Assembly: GCA_902806095.1 (NCBI GenBank)
Contig: CADCVF010000069.1
Location: forward strand, 1-64,000
Direction of reading: 5' to 3'
Origin: an uncultured Rubrobacteraceae bacterium
GTDB taxonomy: Bacteria; Actinomycetota; Rubrobacteria; Rubrobacterales; Rubrobacteraceae
DNA: 64,000 bases
Numbering within the stretch: position 1 is the first letter of the stretch; every line of letters starts with the position of its first letter. Shown here in pieces: positions 44,830 through 53,515 of the stretch. The notes under the pieces are model-generated. The model searched no databases. It was not told the DNA's origin and was given only the letters and a program-made list of their open reading frames with translations. The position numbers and the translations under genes were made by a program.

Positions 44830-45453
44830 CTAGAGCTCCTTTTTCAGATACAGCCACTCGCGGATGTCCAGAAACCAGGCCGCGATAATGGATCTCTGTC
44901 GTGATACCTCTACGTAACCCTCTGCCTCGTAGAGTCGTAGAGCGCCCAGGTTGTCGCCGGTTACGTGCAATCCTACGGTCCTTTTGCCCGCGTCCCTGGC
45001 GAGATCTTCTGCCGCCGCAAGCAGGCGCCGCGCCATTCCCTGGCGCCTGAAGGAAGGGGAGATCACGAGCCGCTCGACGTAGGCCTCTGAGTCGACAGAG
45101 GAGTATGTCGGGTAGGAGAGCAGGGTCGTCGCCCAAACCGCCCGCGGAATACCGAGGTTGCGGGTGAGAGATCTCCACAGACCACGGGCGAGGATGTCTT
45201 CCCTCGAGATTTCGGTCCTGACACCGATGCTGCCGGCGATCTCCGCATCCGCGTACCCTTCGACCACCAGGGATCTCACCCCGCCCGAGGCATGTTCCAG
45301 GCAGACCCACCGCTCCATGATCTTGATTGCGCGGTCCATCCTGCCGCCGAATACGTGCCTGAACTGGTCCATGAATCCCTCTACGACGAGGGCGGCGATA
45401 GCCTGGTCATCATCAAGGCGGGCGAGGCGTACGGTGAACTGCTCGGCCTCCAT
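44830..45453 (-). CDS. GNAT N-acetyltransferase
   Basis: A 207-residue acetyl-CoA-dependent transferase. The family acetyl-CoA loop is in LVISPSFRRQGMARRLLAAA near residues 130-150, followed by VGLHVTGDNLGALRLYEAEG, the typical motif B. The N-terminal part (FTVRLARLDDDQAIAALVVE) fits GNAT. The substrate is unknown. It follows the ABC permease gene on the same strand by only 26 bases and may be co-transcribed. Confidence 0.82.
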   Translation of the reverse strand: MEAEQFTVRLARLDDDQAIAALVVEGFMDQFRHVFGGRMDRAIKIMERWVCLEHASGGVRSLVVEGYADAEIAGSIGVRTEISREDILARGLWRSLTRNLGIPRAVWATTLLSYPTYSSVDSEAYVERLVISPSFRRQGMARRLLAAAEDLARDAGKRTVGLHVTGDNLGALRLYEAEGYVEVSRQRSIIAAWFLDIREWLYLKKEL

Positions 45454-45479
45454 CGGGTCATCCTACCAGAGTCTCGACC

Positions 45480-46277
45480 TCAGCCGATGAGCCGCGTGCG
45501 CATGATCTGGACCGGGATCAAGGCCAGCACGCTGGTAAACACGAGAATCCAGGCTATGTCGGCGAGTACCGCCGGCGACGGGCCCGTGGCTAGCTCCCTG
45601 CACACGTTGACCGCGTGGTAGAGCGGCGTGAACCAGGCGACCTGTGGGACTGGCGCGGGAAAGTCGTCTACGGGGAAGAAGACGCCAGACAACAGAAATA
45701 GCGGCGTCACGACCAGGGTAAAGTAGTAGGCGTAGAGGTCTATGCGTTCGATAAGGCTTGTAAACAGCGTGCCCATCACGCTGAACATAACGCCGATCAC
45801 CAGCAACATCGGGGGCAGGAGCAGGGCCCACCACGACGTGACGAGCGGCTGCCCGAACATGATCCCGAGCACCACGATGGTCGCGAGGAACGCCGTGCCG
45901 TAGAGCGCCGCTCGCGTCCCCGCCCACAGATACTCACCGCCAACCACATCCTCCGCGTTGACGGGCGTGGTTATTATGGCGTCGTAGATCTTGTCTATCT
46001 TGAGCTTGACGAATGTGTTGAACGTGCTCTCGAAGGAGGCGGCGAACATGGCGTTGCTCGCAAGAAGCCCAGGGGCTACGAACTGGACGTAGGGCTGGCC
46101 GTTGATGCCTCCCTGCTGGATGAATGCTCCGAGCCCGAGCCCGAGGGCTACGAGATATAATAGCGGTTCGACGAAGTTGGGGAACAGGATGCTCTTCCAG
46201 TACTTCCGGAATATGGTGATGTTACGCTGCCATACCCTGAACGATCCGCGCGCCGAGGGTATCCTTATCGTGCCCAC
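45480..46277 (-). CDS. ABC-2 type transporter permease
   Basis: A 265-residue integral membrane protein with six hydrophobic segments, in the ABC-2/NodJ-like family. Conserved segments are QFVAPGLLASNAMFAASFES, DAIITTPVNAEDVVGGEYLW and LSGVFFPVDDFPAPVPQVAW. It should pair with the ATP-binding protein encoded directly upstream (the genes touch at 46277) to export a lipid, drug or polysaccharide. Substrate unknown. Confidence 0.9.
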   Translation of the reverse strand: MGTIRIPSARGSFRVWQRNITIFRKYWKSILFPNFVEPLLYLVALGLGLGAFIQQGGINGQPYVQFVAPGLLASNAMFAASFESTFNTFVKLKIDKIYDAIITTPVNAEDVVGGEYLWAGTRAALYGTAFLATIVVLGIMFGQPLVTSWWALLLPPMLLVIGVMFSVMGTLFTSLIERIDLYAYYFTLVVTPLFLLSGVFFPVDDFPAPVPQVAWFTPLYHAVNVCRELATGPSPAVLADIAWILVFTSVLALIPVQIMRTRLIG

Positions 46278-47242
46278 TATTCGACCAGCCTCCTGCCTGT
46301 CAACCGCAGGAAGACGTCCTCGAGCCCGGCCTGGCGGTAAACGGTGTTCTCGATCTTCGCCCCCGAGCCCCGCACTCTCTCCAGGAGCGCATCCGCGTCT
46401 TCGGTGTAGGCGAGGATCGACTCATCACCTGTCCGTTCGACGGCGTCGGAGGCCGCCTCGATAATAGGAACGAGCTCTTCGAGTGACCTGTGGTCCGTCC
46501 TGAACTCGAGGACCTGAGGGCTGACGTGCTCTTCGACCAGCGCCCCAGGGGTCCCTTCGGCGATGATCAAACCGCCTTCCATAATGACGAGCCTGTCACA
46601 CAACCGCGCAGCCTCCTCCATGTAGTGGGTGGTTAGGATGAGGGTCTTGCCCTCGGCCGTGAGCTCGCGCAACCTGTCCCAGACGAGCAGGCGCGCCTGC
46701 GGGTCGAGCCCCGTGGTCGGCTCGTCGAGGACGACGATCTCTGGGTCGTTGAGCAGGGCCCTGGCGATGAGCAAGCGCCGCTTCATGCCGCCAGAGAGCT
46801 GCTCGACCGTCGCCTCGGCCTTCTCGGAGAGCTGCATGAAGTCGAGAAGCTCCTCGGCCCTCCTGAGCACCAGCTTGCGCGGAAGGTCGTAGTACCTGCC
46901 GTAGATGAGCAGATTCTCCTCCACCTTCAGCTCGTCGTCGAGGTTGTTCTCCTGCGGGACTACCCCGATGCGGCGTTTGATCTCCCGCTCGTGATGGTAG
47001 ACGTCTAGGCCCGCTACAGTGAGCTCGCCGCCCGTCGGTATTACGGCCCCGTAGATCATCTTCATCGTCGTGGTCTTGCCAGCCCCATTCGGCCCCAAGA
47101 AACCGAAACACTCTCCACCGGATACTCTGAAGTCGACGCCCTTGACCGCCTCGAAGCCCGCGTAGCTCTTCTTGAGCCCCAGCGCCACAAGGGTGTGCTC
47201 CCCGGACAGGGTCCCCGTGGTTCTCTCAGTCTCCGTGTTCAA
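46277..47242 (-). CDS. ABC transporter ATP-binding protein
   Basis: A 321-residue ATPase of the DrrA/NodI class. Walker A is GPNGAGKTTT near residue 52, Q-loop PQENNLDDEL, signature LSGGMKRRLLIA, Walker B EIVVLDEPTTGLDP, H-loop TLILTTHYMEEA. A C-terminal extension of about 80 residues is typical for this class. It energises the permease whose gene follows immediately. Start ATG 47242. Confidence 0.93.
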   Translation of the reverse strand: MNTETERTTGTLSGEHTLVALGLKKSYAGFEAVKGVDFRVSGGECFGFLGPNGAGKTTTMKMIYGAVIPTGGELTVAGLDVYHHEREIKRRIGVVPQENNLDDELKVEENLLIYGRYYDLPRKLVLRRAEELLDFMQLSEKAEATVEQLSGGMKRRLLIARALLNDPEIVVLDEPTTGLDPQARLLVWDRLRELTAEGKTLILTTHYMEEAARLCDRLVIMEGGLIIAEGTPGALVEEHVSPQVLEFRTDHRSLEELVPIIEAASDAVERTGDESILAYTEDADALLERVRGSGAKIENTVYRQAGLEDVFLRLTGRRLVE

Positions 47243-47611
47243 CCGCCAACCTCTCTATAGTCTTGGAAACGATGACCGGTTCCCATCACCAGGTAACCGC
47301 CGCCGGATGCCCGAACACGGCCGCTGTTTCGGACAACGCCACGGCCGGGGAGATCTCGGGAACAGCATATATACTACCCTATCTCGGCTATCGGACCAGT
47401 GCCAGGGGACCGGCGTTCCTCTGAGTATAAGGCCAGCCAGGCTGCCTGCCAGCAGCGCAGAAGCGTTGCCAATTATTAAGAGATGTTTATCAACTGCTCT
47501 ATCGCTTTGCGAAAAGTGCTGCTAAAATCTCGCGCATGTTTCGTTCGGCGAAGCGGCAGCGAAGCGGATCAAGAGCAGCTTTTGCGCGGGTGAGAAGAAC
47601 GGAGAGGATAC
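47243..47611. other. Divergent intergenic region before sortase
   Basis: No gene is evident. It separates the minus-strand ABC operon from the plus-strand sortase gene, so promoters for both are expected here. TAAAAT at about 47523, TATATACT near 47370 and AATTATTAAG near 47470 are locally AT-rich candidates, but no well-spaced pair was picked. A short inverted pair GAAGCGG/GCGAAGCGG lies near 47560. Confidence 0.4.
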
Positions 47612-48454
47612 ATGGGCAAAAGGTCTGACCGACGCAAGTTCAGGAGGCGACGCCGGTGGGCCGGGTTCTTCCTGCTCTTGTCGTTTTCCCTTGTGGTCTC
47701 CGGCGTGATGTTGATCAGGGACATGACTTCCCCTGACTTGCAAACGATCGCCTCAGGGAGCGTAGACAAGGTGAGTGTGGCGAGGGTAGCGTCTGTGCGC
47801 GTGCCCGATGCCCCTGAGGATACGGAGGACAAGGCTGAGTTCCTTGCCTCAGCAGAAGAGGGCAAGAAGACCGCTGCAGAGAAGAACGAAGTCGACATAG
47901 AGGCCGGGCAGAAAGCTGATGAGAAAGTGGCCGCCAGGGATCAGGCGGAGCAAAGGGCGAAGGAGCCTGACCAGAAGCCGCCTGCGATACCGACGCCGCC
48001 GACGGACGACCTTTGGATGTCCATTCCGGCGCTCGGACTCTACGACAACTACGTGACGAACACGGGCGACTTCTCGGCGATGGACTACGGGGCCATCAAG
48101 TTGCCCGAGACAGGCTTCCCGTGGCAGGACAACGCGAACACCTACATAGCGGCCCACAGGCTAGGGTGGCCAGGCACGGCGAGCAACCATCAGTTCTACG
48201 ATCTGCCGCTTCTGGCCAAGGGGGATGTGATCTACCTCGGCGACGTCAACGGGACCACCTACACCTACGAGGTTACTGGGTTCAAAGAGATAACGGCGAA
48301 CGAGACCTGGGTCACGGCGCCGCAGGCCGGCAGGGACATGGTCTCTTTGCAGACTTGCATAGAGAACTTCGGCGACTACTGGACGATGGGCCCGAACTGG
48401 TACGTGCGCTACATCGTGCAGGCTGACAGGGTCTCTGTGGACGTCGCCAAGTAA
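47612..48454 (+). CDS. Sortase (class E-like)
   Basis: A membrane-anchored transpeptidase of 280 residues. A basic N-terminus and one helix (about 17-36) are followed by a charged linker rich in Glu/Lys and the sortase barrel (about 130-280). The catalytic residues are His in YIAAHRLGW, Cys in SLQTCIENF and Arg in NWYVRYIVQ. Class E is likely from the TC motif and the actinobacterial context. It would join surface proteins to the wall or pili; no substrate with a sorting signal is next to it. Confidence 0.85.
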   Translation: MGKRSDRRKFRRRRRWAGFFLLLSFSLVVSGVMLIRDMTSPDLQTIASGSVDKVSVARVASVRVPDAPEDTEDKAEFLASAEEGKKTAAEKNEVDIEAGQKADEKVAARDQAEQRAKEPDQKPPAIPTPPTDDLWMSIPALGLYDNYVTNTGDFSAMDYGAIKLPETGFPWQDNANTYIAAHRLGWPGTASNHQFYDLPLLAKGDVIYLGDVNGTTYTYEVTGFKEITANETWVTAPQAGRDMVSLQTCIENFGDYWTMGPNWYVRYIVQADRVSVDVAK

Positions 48455-48520
48455 GCATTTCAGCTGGTCAGCACTTCAGCACGCTACGCCCTTCGGGCTT
48501 CGCTTGTCAGCATTTCAGCT
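48455..48520. repeat. Dispersed TCAGCA element after sortase
   Basis: GCATTTCAGCTGGTCAGCAC, then CTTCAGCACGCTACGCCCTT, then TTGTCAGCATTTCAGC. Only the left-orientation half is present. It begins at the base after the sortase stop. The CACGCTACGCCCTTCGGGCT piece is identical to that in the hisB-hisH copy. Confidence 0.7.
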
Positions 48521-48619
48521 TCTTGTTTTCGCTGAACGCTGATCGCCTATAGTCGGATGCGCGATTCGCAGAATGTCGATATCTCTGCGAGGCAGGGCGC
48601 CCCTGCGGGGCACTACTTT

Positions 48620-48648
48620 TTGGTGCTACGCGCAATAGCGTCTATACT
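48620..48648 (+). promoter_or_regulatory. Promoter for aldolase
   Basis: TTGGTG at 48620-48625 and TATACT at 48643-48648 are 17 bases apart, about 57 bases before the aldolase start. Confidence 0.6.
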
Positions 48649-48704
48649 TGCCGCTCCTGTCAAGGTGGCAGGTCCTGGTACTTTGAGATAGGAGTGTGAC
48701 TAAC

Positions 48705-49733
48705 ATGGCACTGGTTACGATGCGTCAGCTTCTGGACGAGGCGGCGAACGGCGGCTACGGTGTCGGGGCTTTCAACGTCAACAACCTGGAGCAGGTACAG
48801 GCGATCATGGAGGCCGCGCGCGAGACGGGGTCTCCGGTCATCATCCAGGCCTCGCGGGGGGCACGAAAGTACGCCAACGACCGCTTTTTGTACCATCTCA
48901 TGGAGGCCGCAACGGAGGTCTACCCCGAGATCTCCGTCGCCCTGCACCAGGACCACGGCAACTCCCCCGAGACCTGCAAGAGCGCCATAGATCTGGGCTT
49001 TACCAGCGTCATGATGGACGGCTCGCTGAGGGACGACGGCAAGACCCCTGCGGACTTCGAGTACAACGTGGGTGTCACGCGCGAGGTCGTCGAGATGGCG
49101 CACGCGTCCGGCGTCACCGTGGAGGGCGAGCTTGGGACGCTCGGAGGCATAGAGGACGACGTTGGCTCGGGTGAGGTGAACCTGACGGACCCAGACCAGG
49201 CCGTTGAGTTCGTCGAGCGGACGGGGGTGGATGCTTTGGCGGTCGCCATCGGGACGAGCCACGGCGCTTACAAGTTCACCAAGGAGCCTGACCGCGAGGT
49301 CCTCGCCATGCACATCATCGAGGAGATCAACGAGCGGCTTCCGACCACGCACCTCGTCATGCACGGCTCCTCCAGCGTGCCCAGGGAGCTCGTCGACATT
49401 ATCAACGAGTACGGCGGCGACATACAGCCAACGTGGGGCGTACCAGTGCGGGAGATCCAGGAGGGCATCAAGCACGGCGTGAGGAAGATCAACGTCGACA
49501 CCGACCTGCGCCTGGCGGCGACGGGCGCGATCCGCAGGGCCTTCGCCGAAGACCCTTCGGAGTTCGACCCTCGCTACTACCTGAAGCCCGCAAGGGCAGC
49601 GATGCTGAACGTCGTAAAGGCGCGCATGGAGGCTTTCGGACAGGCAGGGCATGCCAAGGATTATGATCCCATCTCGCTCCCCGATATGGCAGTCCGCTAC
49701 AAAGAACAGGGCCACCAGCTCACTGTGACGTAA
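48705..49733 (+). CDS. fba: Class II fructose-bisphosphate aldolase
   Basis: Zinc-dependent aldolase of glycolysis and gluconeogenesis, splitting fructose-1,6-bisphosphate. 342 residues. Zinc and active-site motifs are [46 protein letters not shown] and [10 protein letters not shown], ending with [11 protein letters not shown]. Start ATG 48705 is chosen because AGGAG ends 10 bases before it; GTG 48696 is too close to that site. The symbol is generic. Confidence 0.92.
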   Translation: MALVTMRQLLDEAANGGYGVGAFNVNNLEQVQAIMEAARETGSPVIIQASRGARKYANDRFLYHLMEAATEVYPEISVALHQDHGNSPETCKSAIDLGFTSVMMDGSLRDDGKTPADFEYNVGVTREVVEMAHASGVTVEGELGTLGGIEDDVGSGEVNLTDPDQAVEFVERTGVDALAVAIGTSHGAYKFTKEPDREVLAMHIIEEINERLPTTHLVMHGSSSVPRELVDIINEYGGDIQPTWGVPVREIQEGIKHGVRKINVDTDLRLAATGAIRRAFAEDPSEFDPRYYLKPARAAMLNVVKARMEAFGQAGHAKDYDPISLPDMAVRYKEQGHQLTVT

Positions 49734-49850
49734 GCGAGAACCAGTCGGGCTGCTCTGAAGCGGCCGGGGGTATGGAATGCCCACAGTCGCAGCTCAAGCG
49801 CCTGTGCCCCCCTCCCGATCGATAGCGGCGCCAGAAGGGTAGAGATTACC

Positions 49851-50108
49851 ATGAGATCGTCGGGCGTTTCGACGAGCATGGTGACCGTGGTCGGGGACCG
49901 CTGCGTAGGCGACGAGGATGAATCGCTGCGTCACCACGCGAGAAGTCTCGCCAGCGCTGCCAGCGTCGCACTACTTGCGGTTCGCTTCGCCGGCAGCACC
50001 TCCGGCGCGCGCTTTGTCGACGCCAACCTGTGGCCACGTTTGGATGACGATCTGACCGAAGCCATCTTCGCCTACCTGGGCGAGCAGAAGGCGGAGCGGA
50101 AGTCGTGA
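49851..50108 (+). CDS. Small protein resembling an ATP-grasp C-lobe
   Basis: An 85-residue protein whose stop overlaps the GTG start of the ATP-grasp gene (GTGA), so the two are coupled. The segment HHARSLASAASVALLAVRFA followed by GARFVDANLWPRLDDDLTEA looks like the last lobe of RimK-type ATP-grasp enzymes, where the pattern LA-x-x-L-G-x-x-L-x-G-V-D is followed by F-x-E-V-N. Here Asp-Ala-Asn replaces Glu-Val-Asn. I do not recognise a named family. It could be a partner subunit, a scrap of a duplicated gene, or a peptide substrate. Confidence 0.5.
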   Translation: MRSSGVSTSMVTVVGDRCVGDEDESLRHHARSLASAASVALLAVRFAGSTSGARFVDANLWPRLDDDLTEAIFAYLGEQKAERKS

Positions 50109-51037
50109 TCCTCTTGTGGGACCTACCCCGCGATGATCCGCTTCTGCGGGTGCGCGAGGCGCTCGAACAGACTGGCGCACAGGTTGCCTTCTTCGACCAG
50201 CGCGCGCTCCCTGACACTCGGATGACCCTGACCGTGGACGCCACGGTCAGCGGCGTTCTGCAGACGCCCGAGCAGGCCGTCGATCTCGGAGCGGTGAGGC
50301 CGGCCTACCTGCGATCCTACGACTGCCGACGTATCCCGGCCGTGCGACGGGCAGGGCCTGGCAGCGCCCTATGGCAGCACGCACTCGACCTCGAAGCCGC
50401 TTTGTCGTGCTGGTCTGATCTAACATCTGCGCTGGTAGTGAACCGGCCCGCGATGATGGCCAGCAACAACTCCAAACCCTACCAGGCACAACAGAGCCGG
50501 GCTCTTGGCTTCGCCATCCCCGACACGCTTGTGACGACCGACCCCGACGCCGTCCTCGCGTTCTGGCGGCGTCACGGGTCGGTGGTCTACAAATCCAATA
50601 GTGGAATCCGCAGCATAGTCTCCCGCCTCACGGACGCGCACCGCGACCGGCTCGGCGACGTGGCCCAGTGCCCGACGCAGTTCCAGGAGTACATTCCAGG
50701 CGTCGATCTTCGCGTGCATGTTGTTGGGGACGATGTTTTCGCCTCCGAAGTGCGCGCCGCGCCAGGTGAAGGTACGTACGATGACTACCGATACGCCATC
50801 CGCGACGGCGTCCAGATTACGATCCGCCCATCTATCCTACCCGACGACGTTGCCCAACGTTGCCGGGAACTCGCCGCCCATCTGGGACTCTCGCTGGTTG
50901 GCATCGATCTGCGGTGTACGCCCTCGGGCGAGTGGTTTTGCTTCGAGGTGAACCCATCCCCGGCATTTACCTTTTATCAGGACGCTACCAACCAGCCAAT
51001 CGCTGAAGCCGTCGCCGCACTCCTGGCAGCGGCCTGA
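50105..51037 (+). CDS. RimK-like ATP-grasp ligase
   Basis: A 310-residue ATP-grasp enzyme that would join a carboxylate to an amine or hydroxyl group using ATP. The N-terminal domain (1-100) is the pre-ATP-grasp fold. The ATP-binding part has VVYKSNSGIRSIV near residue 160, FQEYIPGVDLRVHVVGDDVF near 195-214 and the metal ligands in CFEVNPSPAFTFY near 283-295. This is the organisation of MvdC/MvdD-type graspetide ligases and of the related maturases; the substrate is unknown. Confidence 0.75.
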   Translation: MILLWDLPRDDPLLRVREALEQTGAQVAFFDQRALPDTRMTLTVDATVSGVLQTPEQAVDLGAVRPAYLRSYDCRRIPAVRRAGPGSALWQHALDLEAALSCWSDLTSALVVNRPAMMASNNSKPYQAQQSRALGFAIPDTLVTTDPDAVLAFWRRHGSVVYKSNSGIRSIVSRLTDAHRDRLGDVAQCPTQFQEYIPGVDLRVHVVGDDVFASEVRAAPGEGTYDDYRYAIRDGVQITIRPSILPDDVAQRCRELAAHLGLSLVGIDLRCTPSGEWFCFEVNPSPAFTFYQDATNQPIAEAVAALLAAA

Positions 51038-51179
51038 GACAACCCGGCGGCCGCCAGTACGCCTGTCAGGAGCTCATGCGAGAGGTCACCGCAAGAGGGG
51101 TGTAGCGGACGGGAGCGCTGCTGGTAGCGGAGGACGACTCGCCGTTCGATGTCCTCGGGTTTCTCGAGGCTCTACACTA

Positions 51180-51854
51180 CTACGACGTAAGATCGAGTGC
51201 GGCAGGCTCGGGCAGGGGGAAGAGCGAGAGGAAGCGTTCGACCGCCGCCTCGTCGCCTTCGATCTTCACGTCCCCCGACCGCAGCGCCTCCCCCAGGGGG
51301 CGGCCACTGTAGACCAGCTCGGCCAGCGTGGCCGAGTCGGCCTCGATGGTAGCATCGGGCCGCTCTGCGCTGCCGCGGTCGATCTCGAAGTCGTCCCCCA
51401 TCACCTCGGCCCGGAAGCGGTCCTCGCCCATTCTCAGCTCGTAGCTCGCCTCCAGACCCTCGGCGGCGCCAGCGTCGAACATCGTCCGGAAGGAGAGGAT
51501 CAGGGAGTCAACACCGAGAGGCGCGTCGTCGGGTTTGGACGGCGAGCGGGCACCCCACCTGCCGAGCCTGACGATCACTGGCTCCAACTCCTCGCCCCAG
51601 TCCGTCAACTCGTAGATCTTCGACGCCGCGGGCGGAGGGAGCCTGCGGCGACGCACGATCCCAGCCTCCTCCAACCCGCGCAACCGCTCGGCGAGGACGT
51701 TGGGACTGGCGTTGGGCAACCCAGCCCGCAGATCCGTGAACCGCTTCGGCCCCAACAGCAACTCTCGTACCACCAAAAGCGCCCAGCGCTCGCCGACGAG
51801 GTCGAGCGCATGTGCCGCCGCACACCCGTCATCGTATGTGCGTTTTGTCGCCAT
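51180..51854 (-). CDS. HxlR-family regulator with SCP2-like C-terminus
   Basis: A 224-residue DNA-binding protein. Residues 1-100 are the winged helix of the HxlR family: CAAAHALDLVGERWALLVVREL, then PKRFTDLRAGLPNASPNVLAERLRGLEEAGIV. Residues 110-224 resemble a sterol carrier (SCP2) ligand domain. It is divergent from the MFS transporter gene at 52033, so it probably controls that pump and itself. A putative operator lies between them. Confidence 0.82.
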   Translation of the reverse strand: MATKRTYDDGCAAAHALDLVGERWALLVVRELLLGPKRFTDLRAGLPNASPNVLAERLRGLEEAGIVRRRRLPPPAASKIYELTDWGEELEPVIVRLGRWGARSPSKPDDAPLGVDSLILSFRTMFDAGAAEGLEASYELRMGEDRFRAEVMGDDFEIDRGSAERPDATIEADSATLAELVYSGRPLGEALRSGDVKIEGDEAAVERFLSLFPLPEPAALDLTS

Positions 51855-51873
51855 AGTGCAGAGTATATCATCG

Positions 51874-51893
51874 TAAGTACTGATATCTACTTA
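51874..51893. promoter_or_regulatory. Candidate HxlR operator
   Basis: TAAGTA-N8-TACTTA, a perfect 6-base inverted repeat in the AT-rich space between the regulator and the MFS gene. HxlR-type regulators bind such dyads. It lies 20-40 bases from the regulator start, over its likely promoter. Confidence 0.55.
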
Positions 51894-52032
51894 TGTAGTT
51901 AGATATTCTAGAATTTATGGTTGTTTTTTAGGACTATTACCGTATTGTCTAACTAATGATACTGCAGTCTCGGGAAGCGGAGTAGAGGGAAATGACGAAG
52001 CGAGAGGTAAGAACGTGCGAGGAGGAGAACCA

Positions 52033-53475
52033 GTGACAGACAAGAACCGTTGGATCGCCCTGTATGTGCTCTGTGTAGGTATGCTCATGATCGTTCTTGA
52101 TGCCACGGTGGTGAACGTGGCCCTGCCGGCGATCCAGGACGACCTTGGTTTCACGCAGTCTGGCCTTGCCTGGGTCGTGAACGCGTATCTGATCGCCTTC
52201 GGCGGTTTGCTGCTGCTCGCAGGGCGGCTCGGGGATCTGACCTCCCGCAGGGGGATGTTCCTGGTGGGACTCGGAGTGTTTACACTGGCCTCGCTGCTTT
52301 GTGGTGTCGCGCAGAGCCAGGGGCTGTTGGTGGCGGCCCGCTTTGTTCAGGGCGCTGGCGGGGCCATGACCTCAGCCGTGATCCTCGGCATGATCGTCAC
52401 CATGTTCCCGGAGCCGCGGGAGCAGGCGAAGGCAATCGGCGTCTTCGCCTTCGTCGCCTCCGCCGGTGGCGCGGTTGGTCTACTCGTCGGCGGCGTGCTT
52501 ACCCAGTCCATAAGCTGGCACTGGATCTTCTTCGTGAACGTCCCTATCGGTATCGCGACTGCTGTGCTCGCCTGGCGGCTGATCGAGCCTGATAAGGGCA
52601 TCGGGTTCGGTGACGGCGCGGACGTCTCAGGTGCTGTCCTCATTACTGGTTCGCTGATGCTAGGCGTCTACACGATCGTCAATCCGGCCGCAGAATACGG
52701 CTGGGGCGCCGGCCGCACGTTGGCGTTGGGGGCCATCTCGCTAGTGCTTTTGGCGGCCTTCGTCGCCCGCGAGGCGACCGCGCGCAACCCCCTGATGCCG
52801 CTGCGGATCTTCCGCTCGCGCAACATTGCGGGGGCTAACCTGGTCCAGGTGCTGAGCGTCGCCGGGATGTTCGGGATGTTCTTCCTTGGTGCCCTGTACC
52901 TGCAGAGAATCCTCGCCTACGATGCCCTGCAGACCGGTCTCGCGTTCCTGCCCGTCACGATACTGATGGGGACGCTGTCTGTCCGCTATACCGACCGCCT
53001 GGTAATGCGCTTTGGGGCCAGGAAGTTGGTGCTCGGTGGCCTCGCGCTCTTCATGGCCGGGCTCGCACTGTTCGCGCGGGCGCCGGTCGACGGAGATTAC
53101 GTGGTCGACATCCTGCCTGTGATGGTCCTTCTCGGCATTGGGGCCGGCCTATGCTTCCCGGCGCTCATGACGCTTGCGATGTCTGGTGTCACACCCAGCG
53201 ACGCGGGCCTGGCCTCGGGCCTGATCAACACGACAGCGCAGGTCGGCGGCGCCCTTGGTCTGGCCGTGCTCGCTACCCTCTCCGCGTCGCGGAGCAACGC
53301 ACTGATCGGGGCCGGAGAGTCCACGGCGGCGGCGTTGACGAGCGGCTACCATCTCGCGTTCGCGATCGGAGCCGGACTCGTCGTCGTGGCGATCGCCATC
53401 GCCGTGATGGTACTGCAGCCCGCAGACCAGGCAAAGGAAGAGATCGAAGACCCCGTCGACTGCGAAGCGGCGTAG
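52033..53475 (+). CDS. MFS transporter, DHA2/EmrB-like
   Basis: A 480-residue, 14-helix major facilitator of the drug:H+ antiporter 2 group. Motifs are LDATVVNVALPAIQDDLGF in helix 1 and LLLLAGRLGDLTSRRGMFLVG (pieces) in the first cytoplasmic loop. It probably exports drugs or metabolites by proton antiport. Start GTG 52033 follows GGAGGAG by 5 bases; GTG 52015 lies before that site. It is the first gene of a plus-strand run with the SDR and serine hydrolase. Confidence 0.9.
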   Translation: MTDKNRWIALYVLCVGMLMIVLDATVVNVALPAIQDDLGFTQSGLAWVVNAYLIAFGGLLLLAGRLGDLTSRRGMFLVGLGVFTLASLLCGVAQSQGLLVAARFVQGAGGAMTSAVILGMIVTMFPEPREQAKAIGVFAFVASAGGAVGLLVGGVLTQSISWHWIFFVNVPIGIATAVLAWRLIEPDKGIGFGDGADVSGAVLITGSLMLGVYTIVNPAAEYGWGAGRTLALGAISLVLLAAFVAREATARNPLMPLRIFRSRNIAGANLVQVLSVAGMFGMFFLGALYLQRILAYDALQTGLAFLPVTILMGTLSVRYTDRLVMRFGARKLVLGGLALFMAGLALFARAPVDGDYVVDILPVMVLLGIGAGLCFPALMTLAMSGVTPSDAGLASGLINTTAQVGGALGLAVLATLSASRSNALIGAGESTAAALTSGYHLAFAIGAGLVVVAIAIAVMVLQPADQAKEEIEDPVDCEAA

Positions 53476-53515
53476 GTTCCAGGCTGCCGAGAATCCAATG
53501 CACAGGAGGATGAAC

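Noticed and set aside
51038-51179. Open frame with LVAEDDSPFDVLGFLEALHY
   Set aside because: No start or ribosome binding site, and it soon runs antisense into the HxlR gene; too little to call a remnant.
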